Below, piece by piece: positions 9,230 through 18,432 of a stretch of DNA of 64,000 bases. The DNA is taken from positions 3,846,501 to 3,910,500 of the forward strand of contig NZ_CP022655.2 of the NCBI RefSeq assembly GCF_002243345.2, in the 5' to 3' direction. The DNA is from Paenibacillus sp. RUD330 (GTDB lineage: Bacteria > Bacillota > Bacilli > Paenibacillales > Paenibacillaceae). Position numbers and translations under genes: made by a program. Position 1 is the stretch's first letter. Each line of letters starts with the position of its first letter. The notes under the pieces are model-generated. The model was not told the DNA's origin. It saw only the letters and a program-made list of their open reading frames with translations, and made no database searches.

Positions 9230-9757
9230 TCATTCAGGCTCTTTCTTGCTGTACCGGTTCATGGCCAGGTTCTGGAACCATCGCCGCAGCGGGATGTACG
9301 CCGCCAGCGCGAATGCCAGCTGCAGGAACAGGCTGGGAAGAATATGGTCGACCAGCGCCCAGGACAGGGACTCCTGCGTGAACTGGAACACCTTGTAGAC
9401 AAAATAAAGAGCTAGTTCATATAAGAGCGTGCCGAACGCGACGATGACAAGAGCCATCATCATCGTGCTGCGGCGCCTCTCGAGCAGCAGCCCGAACAGG
9501 TAGCCGATGAGAGCCATCGCATAGGCATGCAGGCCGAGCAGATGCCCTCGGAAGACGACATCCTGCAGCAGCCCGAAGCCCGCTCCGAGCAGCAGCGCGG
9601 AGTGCCGGCTGTGGTACATGGCCGCGAAGAGCACGACGGCGAGCGTGAAATGAGGAATGATGCGTCCGGCGAACTCTCCCGGAATGATCCACGGCATGAT
9701 CGTCGACTGCACGACGAATGCAAGGAAGGTCAAGCCTACGATGCCTTGCATCCTCAT
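9230..9757 (-). CDS. mreD: Rod-shape protein MreD
   Basis: Small integral membrane protein (175 aa, five or six hydrophobic helices) of the elongasome. The N-terminus MQGIVGLTFLAFVVQST and the central GAGFGLLQDVVFRGHLLGLHA region are MreD-like. Its start overlaps the mreC stop as ATGA. The 69 bases between mreD and minC contain nothing I recognise. Confidence 0.93.
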   Translation of the reverse strand: MRMQGIVGLTFLAFVVQSTIMPWIIPGEFAGRIIPHFTLAVVLFAAMYHSRHSALLLGAGFGLLQDVVFRGHLLGLHAYAMALIGYLFGLLLERRRSTMMMALVIVAFGTLLYELALYFVYKVFQFTQESLSWALVDHILPSLFLQLAFALAAYIPLRRWFQNLAMNRYSKKEPE

Positions 9758-10620
9758 TGGATCGCCTCTGGCTTCTGGACGACAAGCACCTCGTTCAGAT
9801 GGTCGAAATCGGCAGCCAGCTTGATGCTGGCCGTCTTGGTCAGGCCGAAATCGCTGTCCTGAATGGACTCTACGGTCCCGATGACCAGCCCCTCCGGATA
9901 GACATTGTTCAGTCCGGAGGTCAGGATCGTATCGCCCTTGGTCATGGGGTCGTCCGCCGCGATCTTCGTCATCTGAAGCATCTGCGTCTCCTTGTTGTAG
10001 CTGCTGACGATGCCGAACGACTGCTGCTGCTTGCCGAGCGCCGTCGCCGATATTCCCGGCGCCTGATCGTTCAGCTCATGCAGCGGCATGATCGTGGAGG
10101 TGACCTCGGACACTTTGCTGATGATGCCGACCATGCCCTCGTCGGTGATGACGGCCATCTTTTCCTTGACCCCGTTCTTGGAGCCGAGGTTGATCGTCAG
10201 CGTCTGGTTGTAAGGATCCGGACTGACCGCGATGACCTGGGCGAACAGGAATTTGTAGTCGTTGATTTCCTCCTGGGCTTTGGTAAAATTCAGAAGCTTG
10301 TGCAGACGCTGATTCTCCTGCTCCATCGCATTGAATTTCACCTTGTCCCTCGCGTAAGCGGCTGTCGTCATGCGCAGCTGCTCATTCTCGTCATACACCG
10401 AGCGCAAGTTCCCGATATCCTGGAAGAAGCCCGCCATATAGCCAGCGGGCTTGTAGAACCATTGCTGCACGAATCCGGTCGTATCCCGAAGGAACTTCTC
10501 CGGCGCGGTCAGTCCCGAGCGGTTGCTGATCGACACGCCGATGACCGCGATGAAAAGAATGAAGCTGATCATGAGAACGAAGAGCCGCCTGTTCCGCAAA
10601 TGCTTAAACAAACCGTTCAC
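9754..10620 (-). CDS. mreC: Rod-shape protein MreC
   Basis: Bitopic elongasome scaffold (288 aa). One N-terminal membrane segment (LFVLMISFILFIAVIGVSI) precedes a coiled coil (about residues 65-110, ENEQLRMTTAAYARDKVKFN). A periplasmic-type double beta-barrel follows, with GVKEKMAVITDEGMVGIISK. The GTG start at 10620 has a modest ribosome site. It lies between mreB and mreD in the canonical order. Confidence 0.94.
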   Translation of the reverse strand: MNGLFKHLRNRRLFVLMISFILFIAVIGVSISNRSGLTAPEKFLRDTTGFVQQWFYKPAGYMAGFFQDIGNLRSVYDENEQLRMTTAAYARDKVKFNAMEQENQRLHKLLNFTKAQEEINDYKFLFAQVIAVSPDPYNQTLTINLGSKNGVKEKMAVITDEGMVGIISKVSEVTSTIMPLHELNDQAPGISATALGKQQQSFGIVSSYNKETQMLQMTKIAADDPMTKGDTILTSGLNNVYPEGLVIGTVESIQDSDFGLTKTASIKLAADFDHLNEVLVVQKPEAIQ

Positions 10621-10653
10621 CCGCCCGTCTCATTCATCCGCTCCTCCTGCGAC

Positions 10654-11679
10654 TTAACGCTTGGACCTGGAGCCGCCTCTGTTTTTGAATAAATGCAAGT
10701 TGTCGAGCGAGCGGCCGGTGCCGATCGCTACGCAGTCAAGGGGATTCTCGGCTACGATGACCGGCATGCCGGTCTCGCGGGAGAGCAGCTTGTCCAGGTT
10801 GCGAAGCAGCGCTCCGCCGCCGGTAAGCACGATCCCGCGGTCCATGATGTCCGCGGACAGCTCCGGCGGGCATTTCTCGAGCGTGATCTTCACGGCGTCG
10901 ATGATCGCCGCGATCGTATCGGCGAGAGCTTCCGTAATCTCGTCGGAAGTGATGGACAGCGTCTTGGGCAGCCCCGTCACGAGGTCGCGGCCGCGGATCT
11001 CCATCGTCTCCGACTGCTCCAGCGCCATCGCGGTGCCGATCTCCATCTTCAGCTGCTCGGCCGTGCGCTCGCCGATCATCAGGTTGTACAGCCGCTTGAT
11101 GTACTGGATGACGGCTTCATCCATCTCGTCTCCGGCGATGCGGACCGAACGGCTCGTCACGATGCCACCGAGCGAGATGACCGCGACTTCCGTCGTGCCG
11201 CCGCCGATATCGACGACCATGCTGCCGGTCGGCTCCCATACGGGCAGATCGGCTCCGATCGCCGCCGCGAACGGCTCCTCGATCGTGAACGCCTCGCGAG
11301 CTCCTGCTTGCTTGGCCGCGTCTTCGACGGCGCGCTTCTCGACGGAAGTGATTCCCGAAGGCACGCATATCATGACGTTGGGGTGGCGCGGGAACAAGGC
11401 GCGCTGCTTCTGCGCCTGGCGAATGAAATATTTGATCATGGTGGCTGTCGTCTCGAAATCCGCGATGACGCCATCCTTCATCGGACGGACAGCGCGGATG
11501 TTTCCGGGCGTGCGGCCGATCATTTTCTTGGCATGCTCGCCGACAGCTTCAATCGTTTTTGTATCCGTACGCAAGGCCACCACAGACGGCTCCCTGACAG
11601 CGATTCCTTTTCCTTTGACATACACGAGCGTATTGGCGGTACCCAGGTCAATCCCTAAATCCTTAGAGCCTCCGAACAT
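10654..11679 (-). CDS. mreB: Actin-like rod-shape protein MreB
   Basis: Actin-family ATPase (341 aa) that organises lateral wall synthesis. The phosphate-1 motif [14 protein letters not shown], the phosphate-2 region [18 protein letters not shown] and the adenosine motif [11 protein letters not shown] are visible. ATG 11679 is favoured over the upstream TTG because AAGGGAG is 7 bases before it. First gene of mreB-mreC-mreD-minC-minD-rodA. Confidence 0.97.
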   Translation of the reverse strand: MFGGSKDLGIDLGTANTLVYVKGKGIAVREPSVVALRTDTKTIEAVGEHAKKMIGRTPGNIRAVRPMKDGVIADFETTATMIKYFIRQAQKQRALFPRHPNVMICVPSGITSVEKRAVEDAAKQAGAREAFTIEEPFAAAIGADLPVWEPTGSMVVDIGGGTTEVAVISLGGIVTSRSVRIAGDEMDEAVIQYIKRLYNLMIGERTAEQLKMEIGTAMALEQSETMEIRGRDLVTGLPKTLSITSDEITEALADTIAAIIDAVKITLEKCPPELSADIMDRGIVLTGGGALLRNLDKLLSRETGMPVIVAENPLDCVAIGTGRSLDNLHLFKNRGGSRSKR

Positions 11680-11715
11680 GGTCAAACTCCCTTCTGAAAT
11701 GCGGCAATCCTATTC

Positions 11716-11745
11716 ATTATATTACAAGAGGCCTTGTTCCTTCAA
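11716..11745 (-). promoter_or_regulatory. Promoter for mreB operon
   Basis: Minus-strand -35 TTGAAG (11745-11740), 18-base spacer and -10 TATAAT (11721-11716), overlapping the last codons of radC. The spacer contains a short inverted repeat ACAAG...CTTGT. This gives mreB a start independent of radC. Confidence 0.6.
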
Positions 11746-12417
11746 ACTAATGAAGACTCCATCGCCGATGACAATATGATCCAGCACGTCGATTCCGACC
11801 AGTTCTCCGGCTTCTGCAAGCCTCCGCGTGAGCGCCGCATCCTCCGGACTCGGAGACGGATCCCCGCTGGGATGGTTGTGGGCGCATACGATCGATGCCG
11901 CGCCGTGCCGGATCGCTGAGCGGAATACTTCACGAGGATGGACAAGAGACGCGTTCAGCGTTCCTACCGATATGGTCTCGCGGGCGATGATATGATTTTT
12001 GGTATTGAGAAAGAGGCAGACGAAATGCTCTACCTTATGATAGCGCAAGTCTTCCATGAGATAGTCCGCCGCGTCCTGAGGCCTCCGAACGACGGCAGCC
12101 TCCCCGCGCCGGCTCTGGGACAGCCGCCGGCCGAGCTCGATGCCGGCCCGGATCTGCAGCGCCTTGGCCGGTCCGATGCCTTTGATCCGCGTCAGCTCCG
12201 TCGTGCCCATGTCCACCAGTCCGCGCAGGCTGCCGCTCTGGGCTAGAATCCGCGAGGCGAGATGCACCGCCGTCTCCGACGCCGTCCCCGTCCGCAGAAG
12301 GATCGCCAGCAGCTCCGCATGGCTGAGCGCTTCCGCTCCGTACTTGATCATGCGCTCTCTCGGACGTTCTTCGCTTGGAAGCTCGCGCAAGCTTAACCTT
12401 TTCGATGGAACCGGCAT
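11722..12417 (-). CDS. radC: RadC family JAB-domain protein
   Basis: RadC-family protein (231 aa): helix-hairpin-helix region (TTELTRIKGIGPAKALQI, about residues 75-92) followed by a JAB/MPN metalloprotein domain with the AHNHPSGDPSPS zinc motif. The biological role is uncertain despite the historical DNA-repair name. It lies between maf and mreB as in Bacillus. Confidence 0.95.
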   Translation of the reverse strand: MPVPSKRLSLRELPSEERPRERMIKYGAEALSHAELLAILLRTGTASETAVHLASRILAQSGSLRGLVDMGTTELTRIKGIGPAKALQIRAGIELGRRLSQSRRGEAAVVRRPQDAADYLMEDLRYHKVEHFVCLFLNTKNHIIARETISVGTLNASLVHPREVFRSAIRHGAASIVCAHNHPSGDPSPSPEDAALTRRLAEAGELVGIDVLDHIVIGDGVFISLKEQGLL

Positions 12418-12437
12418 TGGACCCGACCGCCTTCAAG

Positions 12438-12468
12438 CCCCCGTCCTGGCGCAGCGCGCAGGACGGGA
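12438..12468 (-). other. Hairpin between maf and radC
   Basis: An inverted repeat (cccgtcctg at 12440-12448 with its complement at 12459-12467) in the 60-base gap. There is no T run, so it is not a clear intrinsic terminator. It may stabilise or process the maf-radC transcript. Confidence 0.4.
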
Positions 12469-12477
12469 GCAGCAGAA

Positions 12478-13107
12478 TTAAATGACGTATATGCCGTATT
12501 CGGCCAGCATGTCCGCAAGCAGCGGCAGCGGCAAGCCGACGACATTGGTATAACAGCCTTCGATCTTCTCCACCAGCACGCCGCCCAGCCCTTGAATGCC
12601 GTAGGAGCCGGCCTTGTCGAGCGGTTCTCCCGTAGCCGCATAACGGCGGGCGCTCTCGATGCCGAACGGCTTCATCGTGACCAGCGTACGCTGCCAGCGG
12701 CTGACGGCATGATCTCCCGGGCAGGCAAGCAGGGTGACGCCGGTATAGACTTCATGGGTGCGGCCGCTCAGCGCCATCAGGGCAGACACGGCATCCTCGC
12801 GGTCCGCGGGCTTGCCCAGCACCGCCCCGTCCAGCACGACGATCGTATCGGCGCCGAGCACGAGATCGTTCCCTGCGGACGCTCCTGCGGATTTCTCGCC
12901 GCGAAGCGTGCCGGCAGCGGCCTCGGCCTTGCGCCGGCTGAGCTCAAGGACGATCTCTCCTGGAGAGAGCGTCCCGGCGACGGATTCATCCGCCCCGGTA
13001 GGAAGCAGGCGGACAGGAAGCTCAAGTCCAAGGACAGCGACCAGCTCCCGGCGCCGCGGGGAAGCCGAGGCCAGCACGAGCCGGTCGGGTATGACGACAT
13101 CGTTCAT
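12478..13107 (-). CDS. maf: Maf family nucleotide pyrophosphatase
   Basis: House-cleaning nucleotide pyrophosphatase (209 aa) acting on dTTP/UTP or modified nucleotides. The signature ASASPRRRELV is at residues 13-23, with GADTIVVLDG and AATGEPLDKAGSYGIQG further on. ATG 13107 has an AGAGGAG site. Its position before radC is the conserved order. Confidence 0.95.
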   Translation of the reverse strand: MNDVVIPDRLVLASASPRRRELVAVLGLELPVRLLPTGADESVAGTLSPGEIVLELSRRKAEAAAGTLRGEKSAGASAGNDLVLGADTIVVLDGAVLGKPADREDAVSALMALSGRTHEVYTGVTLLACPGDHAVSRWQRTLVTMKPFGIESARRYAATGEPLDKAGSYGIQGLGGVLVEKIEGCYTNVVGLPLPLLADMLAEYGIYVI

Positions 13108-13149
13108 GTTCGATAATGCTCCTCTTCGATAACGGTCCGCAACGCCCGG

Positions 13150-13392
13150 TCAGAGGCGGCGGTACAGCCACAGCGCAAGCACGAGCACAAGGACGCTGAT
13201 CAGGCTGAATTGGATGGTGACGTCCAGACTGTAGCTGAGGACGCCCAGATCGGCGGCGGGAGACCAGCGGATATCCGTGGAGCGCGTCAGCGCCGAAACC
13301 CCCGGCACATCCTTCAGCCAGCGGTTCGCAAGCGCTCCTGCGACAAGTCCAAGCACGATAAAGAAGAGAAGCGTCCAGCCATTTTTCTTCAT
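13150..13392 (-). CDS. Small two-helix membrane protein, DUF4321-like
   Basis: An 80-residue protein with an N-terminal helix (GWTLLFFIVLGLVAGALANRWL) and a C-terminal helix (FSLISVLVLVLALWLYRRL), separated by a short extracytoplasmic loop. Length and layout match the small DUF4321 proteins found near maf in Bacillota. No function is known to me. Confidence 0.75.
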   Translation of the reverse strand: MKKNGWTLLFFIVLGLVAGALANRWLKDVPGVSALTRSTDIRWSPAADLGVLSYSLDVTIQFSLISVLVLVLALWLYRRL

Positions 13393-13480
13393 GGTTCAAC
13401 GCCTCTCGCCAATGATTGACACCTGGCCTCATTATACGCGATCGCCTCCGTTCTTTACAATGTAAAGAACCTGTCTCCCC

Positions 13481-15298
13481 TTACGGCTGCAAGGTTTCGA
13501 TCAACGTGCGCTGTCCGAAAAAGACATCCATCGACCGGCTCTGCACCGTCCACAAACGCGCCTTCGCGGGAGCCGCATTATAGGCATCCAGCTCTTTTGC
13601 AGCCAGATCGACTGCCGACTCCAGGCTATCGGCCGCGGCCGCCGCCTCCTTGCCCTGCACCCCGGGACGGAAGGCGGCATAGGCCAGCCGCCACGCGGCC
13701 AGCTGCTTGTCCCATTCCGCCATGGCTTCCTTGTCCGCAGCGCCAGGCTTCGCCTGACCCGCAAATGCCATCGTCATGTCGGCCAGCTGGACGATCAGCC
13801 CCGATGTCGCGGGTCCAAACGCCTTGGCATCCTTTTTGGAACCGGCGAAAGGAAACTTGCCGGCTGCAGGGAGCGAGACTTCCTTGATGTATACCTCCGT
13901 GCCGGAGATGGCGGCGGCGAGAACTTCCGCTCCGCTGCGCTTCGAGGAGATGCCGGCATATACGCGATAGCCGCCGTCCGCCTTTGCCGAGGCAGAGCCG
14001 AGTCCGCCGGCCTTCAGCTCGGATGCCGCCGCGGCGGCGCTGTCCTTGGCCGAGAAGACGCCGTACTGCAGCAGGCTGAAGGCCGTCTGCGGCCAATCCG
14101 CCTGAATGTCCGCCGCCATGCCGGCAGCAGCCGAAGCCCCGCCGGCGGATGATTCCTTGTTGACGGCGGGAGAGCCGGCGCCGCTGGCCGGAGGCGATGC
14201 CGCAGGAGCGGACGCCGGCTCCGCAGCCGTGTTTCCGGCGGCTCCGCCGTCTTTGGCGGGGAGAACGCTGCCGCCTGCGAAGAGTGCCAGGGCGATGTAG
14301 CCGAAGAGCGCTCCGGTCGCTATCGCGCCGGCGACCGACAGCAGGACCGCCGGCCAGGACGGCCCTCTGCGGCTGCCGCCCGCGCTTCCGCTTTCTATAC
14401 GACGAGCGGGGACGGATTTAAGCTTCCTTGCAGCGCGAATTTCATCCAAGTCGATGACGGGGCCTTCGAAAAGCTCCGTCCCTGCCGCGGACACACGCTC
14501 CGCATCCGGCCATTGCGGCCATTCCGAGAGAATGCCCGGATCGGGGAGCGAGGGGCTGCGGCGCTCCCCGGGCCGGACAGCTCGGCCTTCGAGGAGCCCG
14601 TTCGTGGAGAGAGCCGGGCCTTCAGGGAAGCCATCCGTTGGGAGTGACGGGGCTTCGGGGAGCATGTCCGCTGCCGGTGCGGCGGCAGCCGGCCGCTGCC
14701 TTCCGGCCGGACGCCCGTCCTCCTTGCGGATGAGGCTTTCCAACGTATCGATGTCATCCTGAAAAGGGCTATTCCATGCTTTGTATTCGGCTGTGAATTC
14801 CATGGATGAAAGAGACTCCGCAGGCTCCGGACTCCAGTCCGCCGGCAGTGAAGCCTGCTTGCGCATGCCCGCCTGGCGCGCTCCCCCATGCCGGAACGGT
14901 TTTTCCTTCGCTTTCGTCTGCCCTTTTGCTTTCAGCTGCTCTCTTGACTGCAACGGCTCTCTCGACTGCATCGGCTCTCTTGCATTCATTTGCTCTCTTG
15001 CCTGCAATTGGCCTTTTGCTTGCAATGGGCTTCCAGCTTTCATATTCCCTATCGCTTCCAGCTGCTCTTTTGCTTGCGTCTGGCTTTGCCCGATTGCCTG
15101 CTCCTGCGAAGTCGCTTGGCCTTGCCCAAGCTCTCGATCTTTCCGCTGCCTATGCCCTTGGGCCAGCGCTTGCGCCTTGTCCGGAGCCTCCGCTCCGGCG
15201 GCGCCGTGACCGCTCCCTGCAGCCGGTGGCGATTTGCGTTGATGCTGCACCAGCTTCCCTTGACCGTCCGGACGATAGGTCATCCGCGATTTCGTCAT
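13481..15298 (-). CDS. spoIIB: SpoIIB-like SPOR-domain sporulation protein
   Basis: Membrane protein with a C-terminal SPOR domain, at the spoIIB position between maf and the folC region. SpoIIB helps septal peptidoglycan thinning and engulfment by binding denuded glycan. Of 605 aa, residues 1-310 are cytoplasmic and low complexity, a membrane helix spans about 315-342, an Ala/Pro linker follows, and the SPOR domain is about 403-475 (TAFSLLQYGVFSAKDS, GGYRVYAGISSKRS). An acidic DLDEIRAARK motif precedes the membrane. Residues 88-135 are eight hexapeptide repeats of the type SREPLQ. The start ATG 15298 has GGAGGAA. It is longer than the Bacillus protein because of the repeats. Confidence 0.82.
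   Translation of the reverse strand: MTKSRMTYRPDGQGKLVQHQRKSPPAAGSGHGAAGAEAPDKAQALAQGHRQRKDRELGQGQATSQEQAIGQSQTQAKEQLEAIGNMKAGSPLQAKGQLQAREQMNAREPMQSREPLQSREQLKAKGQTKAKEKPFRHGGARQAGMRKQASLPADWSPEPAESLSSMEFTAEYKAWNSPFQDDIDTLESLIRKEDGRPAGRQRPAAAAPAADMLPEAPSLPTDGFPEGPALSTNGLLEGRAVRPGERRSPSLPDPGILSEWPQWPDAERVSAAGTELFEGPVIDLDEIRAARKLKSVPARRIESGSAGGSRRGPSWPAVLLSVAGAIATGALFGYIALALFAGGSVLPAKDGGAAGNTAAEPASAPAASPPASGAGSPAVNKESSAGGASAAAGMAADIQADWPQTAFSLLQYGVFSAKDSAAAAASELKAGGLGSASAKADGGYRVYAGISSKRSGAEVLAAAISGTEVYIKEVSLPAAGKFPFAGSKKDAKAFGPATSGLIVQLADMTMAFAGQAKPGAADKEAMAEWDKQLAAWRLAYAAFRPGVQGKEAAAAADSLESAVDLAAKELDAYNAAPAKARLWTVQSRSMDVFFGQRTLIETLQP
14894..15037 (-). repeat. 18-bp coding minisatellite in spoIIB
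   Basis: Eight imperfect tandem units of 18 bases encode the hexapeptides AGSPLQ, AKGQLQ, AREQMN, AREPMQ, SREPLQ, SREQLK, AKGQTK and AKEKPF. On the plus strand the units begin CTCTCTTG or a variant. The reading frame is preserved. Confidence 0.85.
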
Positions 15299-15481
15299 GT
15301 TCCATTCCTCCTGCCATGCCGGGTTCTTACTCTAATCTATGTCCGAACGATAGAGTTATTCCTCGTTTTGGAAGAAAGAGATAAAGAGATTGATAGGCAG
15401 GATGGAATCGAGAAGCAGATGCCGCAGCAGATGGAAAGGAGAGAGGACTGGCATGTCTGCGAGAGCTGGATCCCGGCCAAT

Positions 15482-15524
15482 AAAAAAACCTCCGAAAAAG
15501 CCTGCATCAGGCCGTTTCGAAGGT
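15482..15524 (-). terminator. Terminator after murC
   Basis: Long minus-strand stem (AACCTTCGAAA against TTTTCGGAGGTT, enclosing a smaller GGCCT/AGGC stem) followed by seven T. It isolates murC-folC-valS from spoIIB, which must therefore have its own promoter in 15299-15480. Confidence 0.88.
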
Positions 15525-15550
15525 TCTTCCTTCTGCTACCAGTTCCGTTG

Positions 15551-16951
15551 TTATTGCCCGTGCCGCTCCCGCAGCTCGCGCGCGAGGCCGTCGGCAGCCT
15601 TCCAGATATCTCCGGCTCCCATCGTGATGATGAGATCGCCGGGCGCGGCCTGCTTCGACAGCTCGGCCTGCACCTCTTCCTTGGTCGGAAGATAGCGTGT
15701 ATTGGCATTGCAGTTCTCCACGATCATCTCCACGAGCCGCTGCGAGCTGATGCCTTCGATCTGCTGCTCGCCGGCCGGGGAGTAGATGTCGGTGATGATC
15801 ACCTCGTCGGCTTCGGCGAAAGCCCGGCTGAACTGCTCCAGCAGGAAGAAGGTGCGCGTGTAGCGCTGCGGCTGGAACACGGCCACGATTCGCTTGCCGG
15901 TCGCCTTGGCGGCGCTGATCGTCGCCTGGATCTCCGTCGGATGATGCGCGTAGTCGTCGATGACGAGGATGCCGTTCACGTCGCCGAGCACCTGGAAGCG
16001 GCGCTTGGCGCCGATGAATTCCTTGATCGCGGCGGCTGCCGCGCCGAACGGAATGCCGGCTTCCATGCATGTGATCAGCGTCGCCATCGCGTTGTATACG
16101 TTATGGCGTCCAGGAACGGACAGCTGCACGACGCCGAGCTCCTTGCCGGAACGGGATAGCTTGAACGCCACCTTGCGATCGCCGAGCACGATGTCCGATG
16201 CGCGGAATTCCGCTTCCTCGTCGATGCCGAAGGTCAGGATGCGCTCGGACGGCAGGGAGCCTGCCGCCTGCGGCAGCAGCTCGCGGACGATCGGATCGTC
16301 GAGGCATACGACTGCCCTTCCGTCGGGAGTGACCTGGGAGAGAAACTGGACGTAGGCCTTCTTCAGGTTGGCGAAATCGCCGTCGTAGTTCTCCAGATGA
16401 TCCGGCTCGATGTTGGTCACGACCGCGATCGCCGGATGGTAATGCAGGAAGGAGCCGTCGCTCTCGTCGGCTTCCGCTACGACGTATTCGCCTTTGCCTG
16501 CTTTGGCGTTCGTGCCGACATTGACGATCTCGCCGCCGATGATGTAGGTCGGATCCGCTCCGCAGCTCTCCATGACGAGAGCGATCATCGAGGAGGTCGT
16601 CGTTTTGCCGTGCGCGCCGGCGACGGCGACCCCCTTGCCCGCATTCATGAGCCTGGCCAGCATCTGGGAGCGGTGGAGCACCGGGATCTTCAGCTCCTCC
16701 GCCGCGCGCCGCTCCACGTTGTCCTTGGACAGCGCCGTGCTGTAGACGACCAGATCGGCTCCCTTGACGTTGCCCGCGTCATGCCCGATATAGATGCTTG
16801 CACCCTTGGACGCCAGCTTTTCCGCCAGCTCCGCCCGCGCAACGTCGGATCCCGTCACCTTGTATCCCATCTCCAGCATGACGCGTGCGATCGCGCTCAT
16901 GCCGTAGCCGCCGATTCCGATAAAATGTACGTGCTCTGCTGTAGTCGTCAT
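15551..16951 (-). CDS. murC: UDP-N-acetylmuramate--L-alanine ligase
   Basis: Cytoplasmic ATP-dependent ligase (466 aa) adding L-Ala to UDP-MurNAc in peptidoglycan synthesis. The nucleotide-sugar motif HFIGIGGYGMSAIA, the Mur ATP loop GAHGKTTTSSM and DDYAHHPTEI of the C-terminal domain are visible. ATG 16951 (MTTTAEHVHF) is preferred to upstream TTG/GTG codons. Here it directly follows folC (5-base gap), unlike B. subtilis, where to my knowledge murC is elsewhere. Confidence 0.96.
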   Translation of the reverse strand: MTTTAEHVHFIGIGGYGMSAIARVMLEMGYKVTGSDVARAELAEKLASKGASIYIGHDAGNVKGADLVVYSTALSKDNVERRAAEELKIPVLHRSQMLARLMNAGKGVAVAGAHGKTTTSSMIALVMESCGADPTYIIGGEIVNVGTNAKAGKGEYVVAEADESDGSFLHYHPAIAVVTNIEPDHLENYDGDFANLKKAYVQFLSQVTPDGRAVVCLDDPIVRELLPQAAGSLPSERILTFGIDEEAEFRASDIVLGDRKVAFKLSRSGKELGVVQLSVPGRHNVYNAMATLITCMEAGIPFGAAAAAIKEFIGAKRRFQVLGDVNGILVIDDYAHHPTEIQATISAAKATGKRIVAVFQPQRYTRTFFLLEQFSRAFAEADEVIITDIYSPAGEQQIEGISSQRLVEMIVENCNANTRYLPTKEEVQAELSKQAAPGDLIITMGAGDIWKAADGLARELRERHGQ

Positions 16952-16956
16952 GACGG

Positions 16957-18336
16957 TCACCAACCTTTTTCAGAATCCGGTAGCCCAAGCACCCGGGTGC
17001 GGACATCGGCGATTAAATAGAGAGTGCCGGTTGCGACGGACAGATCCTCCGGACCTGCCGCCTCTTCCAGGCGCCGCAGCGCAGCGGTCCAATCGGGCTC
17101 GACGACGATTTCCGGCGAAACCCCGAGCTCCGCCGCTTCCGAACGCGCAAGCTCGGCAAGAGCAGGGGCAGGCATCGCCTTGCGGAAAGCGGGCTCCGTA
17201 ATGACAAAGGTATCCACTATAGGGAGTATATGCCGCAGCACATCCCGATGATTCTTGTTCTCCAGCATTCCCATCATGAGATGGAGCTTGCGGTACTTGA
17301 AGACATCCTTGAGCGCTGCCGCCAGCGACTCCGCTCCTTCGGGATTGTGCGCGCCGTCAAGCAGCAGCCGCGGCTCGCTCCTCACCATCTCGAGGCGGCC
17401 GGGCCAACCGGCCTCCTTGAGGCCGGCGCGGAGCTGCTCGTCGTCGACCAGCAAGGCATAGTACTGGCGCAGCACCTCGAGCGCCATGACCGCGGCAGCG
17501 GCATTGGTGCGCTGATGGGCGCCGCCAAGCGTCACCGTCAGCGGACTCACGGAGCGGAACGGGCCCTGGAACGCGAAGCTCTGCTCCGCCTCCGACACCT
17601 CCAGCGCTTCGATGGAGAACTGCTCGCCGAGCTGGTACAGCGTGCTCTTGCTGCGCTTTGCCGCCGCGCGGATGACCGCCAGCGCCTCCGGATCCTCGAC
17701 GGTGCTTACGACCGGGACGCCGGGCTTGATGATGCCGGCTTTCTCCGAAGCGATTTCCGTTATGGAGCTGCCCAGCACGTCCATATGGTCATGACCGACG
17801 TTCGTGATGACCGAGATGACCGGCGTCACGATATTCGTCACGTCCAGCCGGCCTCCAAGGCCGGTTTCCCAGACGACGTAATCGGGGTAGGTCACCTTGG
17901 CAAAGTAGAGGATCGCCAGCGCCGTGGATACCTCGAACATCGTCGGGGAGCCGTGCTCGGTAGCCGCGATCTCATCCACGAGCGGCTTCAGCTCGTTGGC
18001 CAGCCGCAGCAGCGTCTCCTCCTCGATGTCTTGGCCGTTGTAGCGGAAGCGGTTGGTGAACTTGGTGATATACGGCGACGTGAACGTCCCCGTGTCGTAG
18101 CCTCCGCGCGTCAGCGCCTCGGTCAGGTAGGCGCAGACGGAGCCTTTGCCGTTCGTTCCCGCCACATGGATGAAGCGGAGCCGGCGCTCGGGATGTCCGA
18201 GACGCTCCATCATCAGCTTCATCCGATCCAGGCCCGGACGGATGCCGAAGCCGATGAGGCCTTCGATCCAACCCCGCGCTTCCTCGTACGATTCCAGCAG
18301 GCCTCCGGCCTGTCGATGCGTTTCCTGGTTGTCCAT
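16957..18336 (-). CDS. folC: Folylpolyglutamate synthase/dihydrofolate synthase
   Basis: Mur-ligase-fold enzyme (459 aa) adding glutamate to folates. P-loop HVAGTNGKGSVCAYL, metal/folate motif FTSPYITKFTNRF, and LLDGAHNPEG in the C-terminal domain. ATG 18336 chosen (MDNQETHRQ) with AAGGA upstream; a longer reading to 18420 would add a basic stretch with no support. Follows valS as in Bacillus. Confidence 0.95.
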   Translation of the reverse strand: MDNQETHRQAGGLLESYEEARGWIEGLIGFGIRPGLDRMKLMMERLGHPERRLRFIHVAGTNGKGSVCAYLTEALTRGGYDTGTFTSPYITKFTNRFRYNGQDIEEETLLRLANELKPLVDEIAATEHGSPTMFEVSTALAILYFAKVTYPDYVVWETGLGGRLDVTNIVTPVISVITNVGHDHMDVLGSSITEIASEKAGIIKPGVPVVSTVEDPEALAVIRAAAKRSKSTLYQLGEQFSIEALEVSEAEQSFAFQGPFRSVSPLTVTLGGAHQRTNAAAAVMALEVLRQYYALLVDDEQLRAGLKEAGWPGRLEMVRSEPRLLLDGAHNPEGAESLAAALKDVFKYRKLHLMMGMLENKNHRDVLRHILPIVDTFVITEPAFRKAMPAPALAELARSEAAELGVSPEIVVEPDWTAALRRLEEAAGPEDLSVATGTLYLIADVRTRVLGLPDSEKGW

Positions 18337-18432
18337 ATCGTTTCGCTTCCTTTTATGTTTGACTTGCGCCGGCGAACGGCGCGGACGCCCTCGCCGGGCT
18401 CCCCCGTCCTCCAAGGACAATCGCAGCTCCGG

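Noticed and set aside
15299-15345. Sigma-E-like pair (GAATAA, 14 bases, CATAGATT) upstream of spoIIB
   Set aside because: Only a partial match, and to my knowledge spoIIB is not a sigma-E gene; kept out of the feature list.
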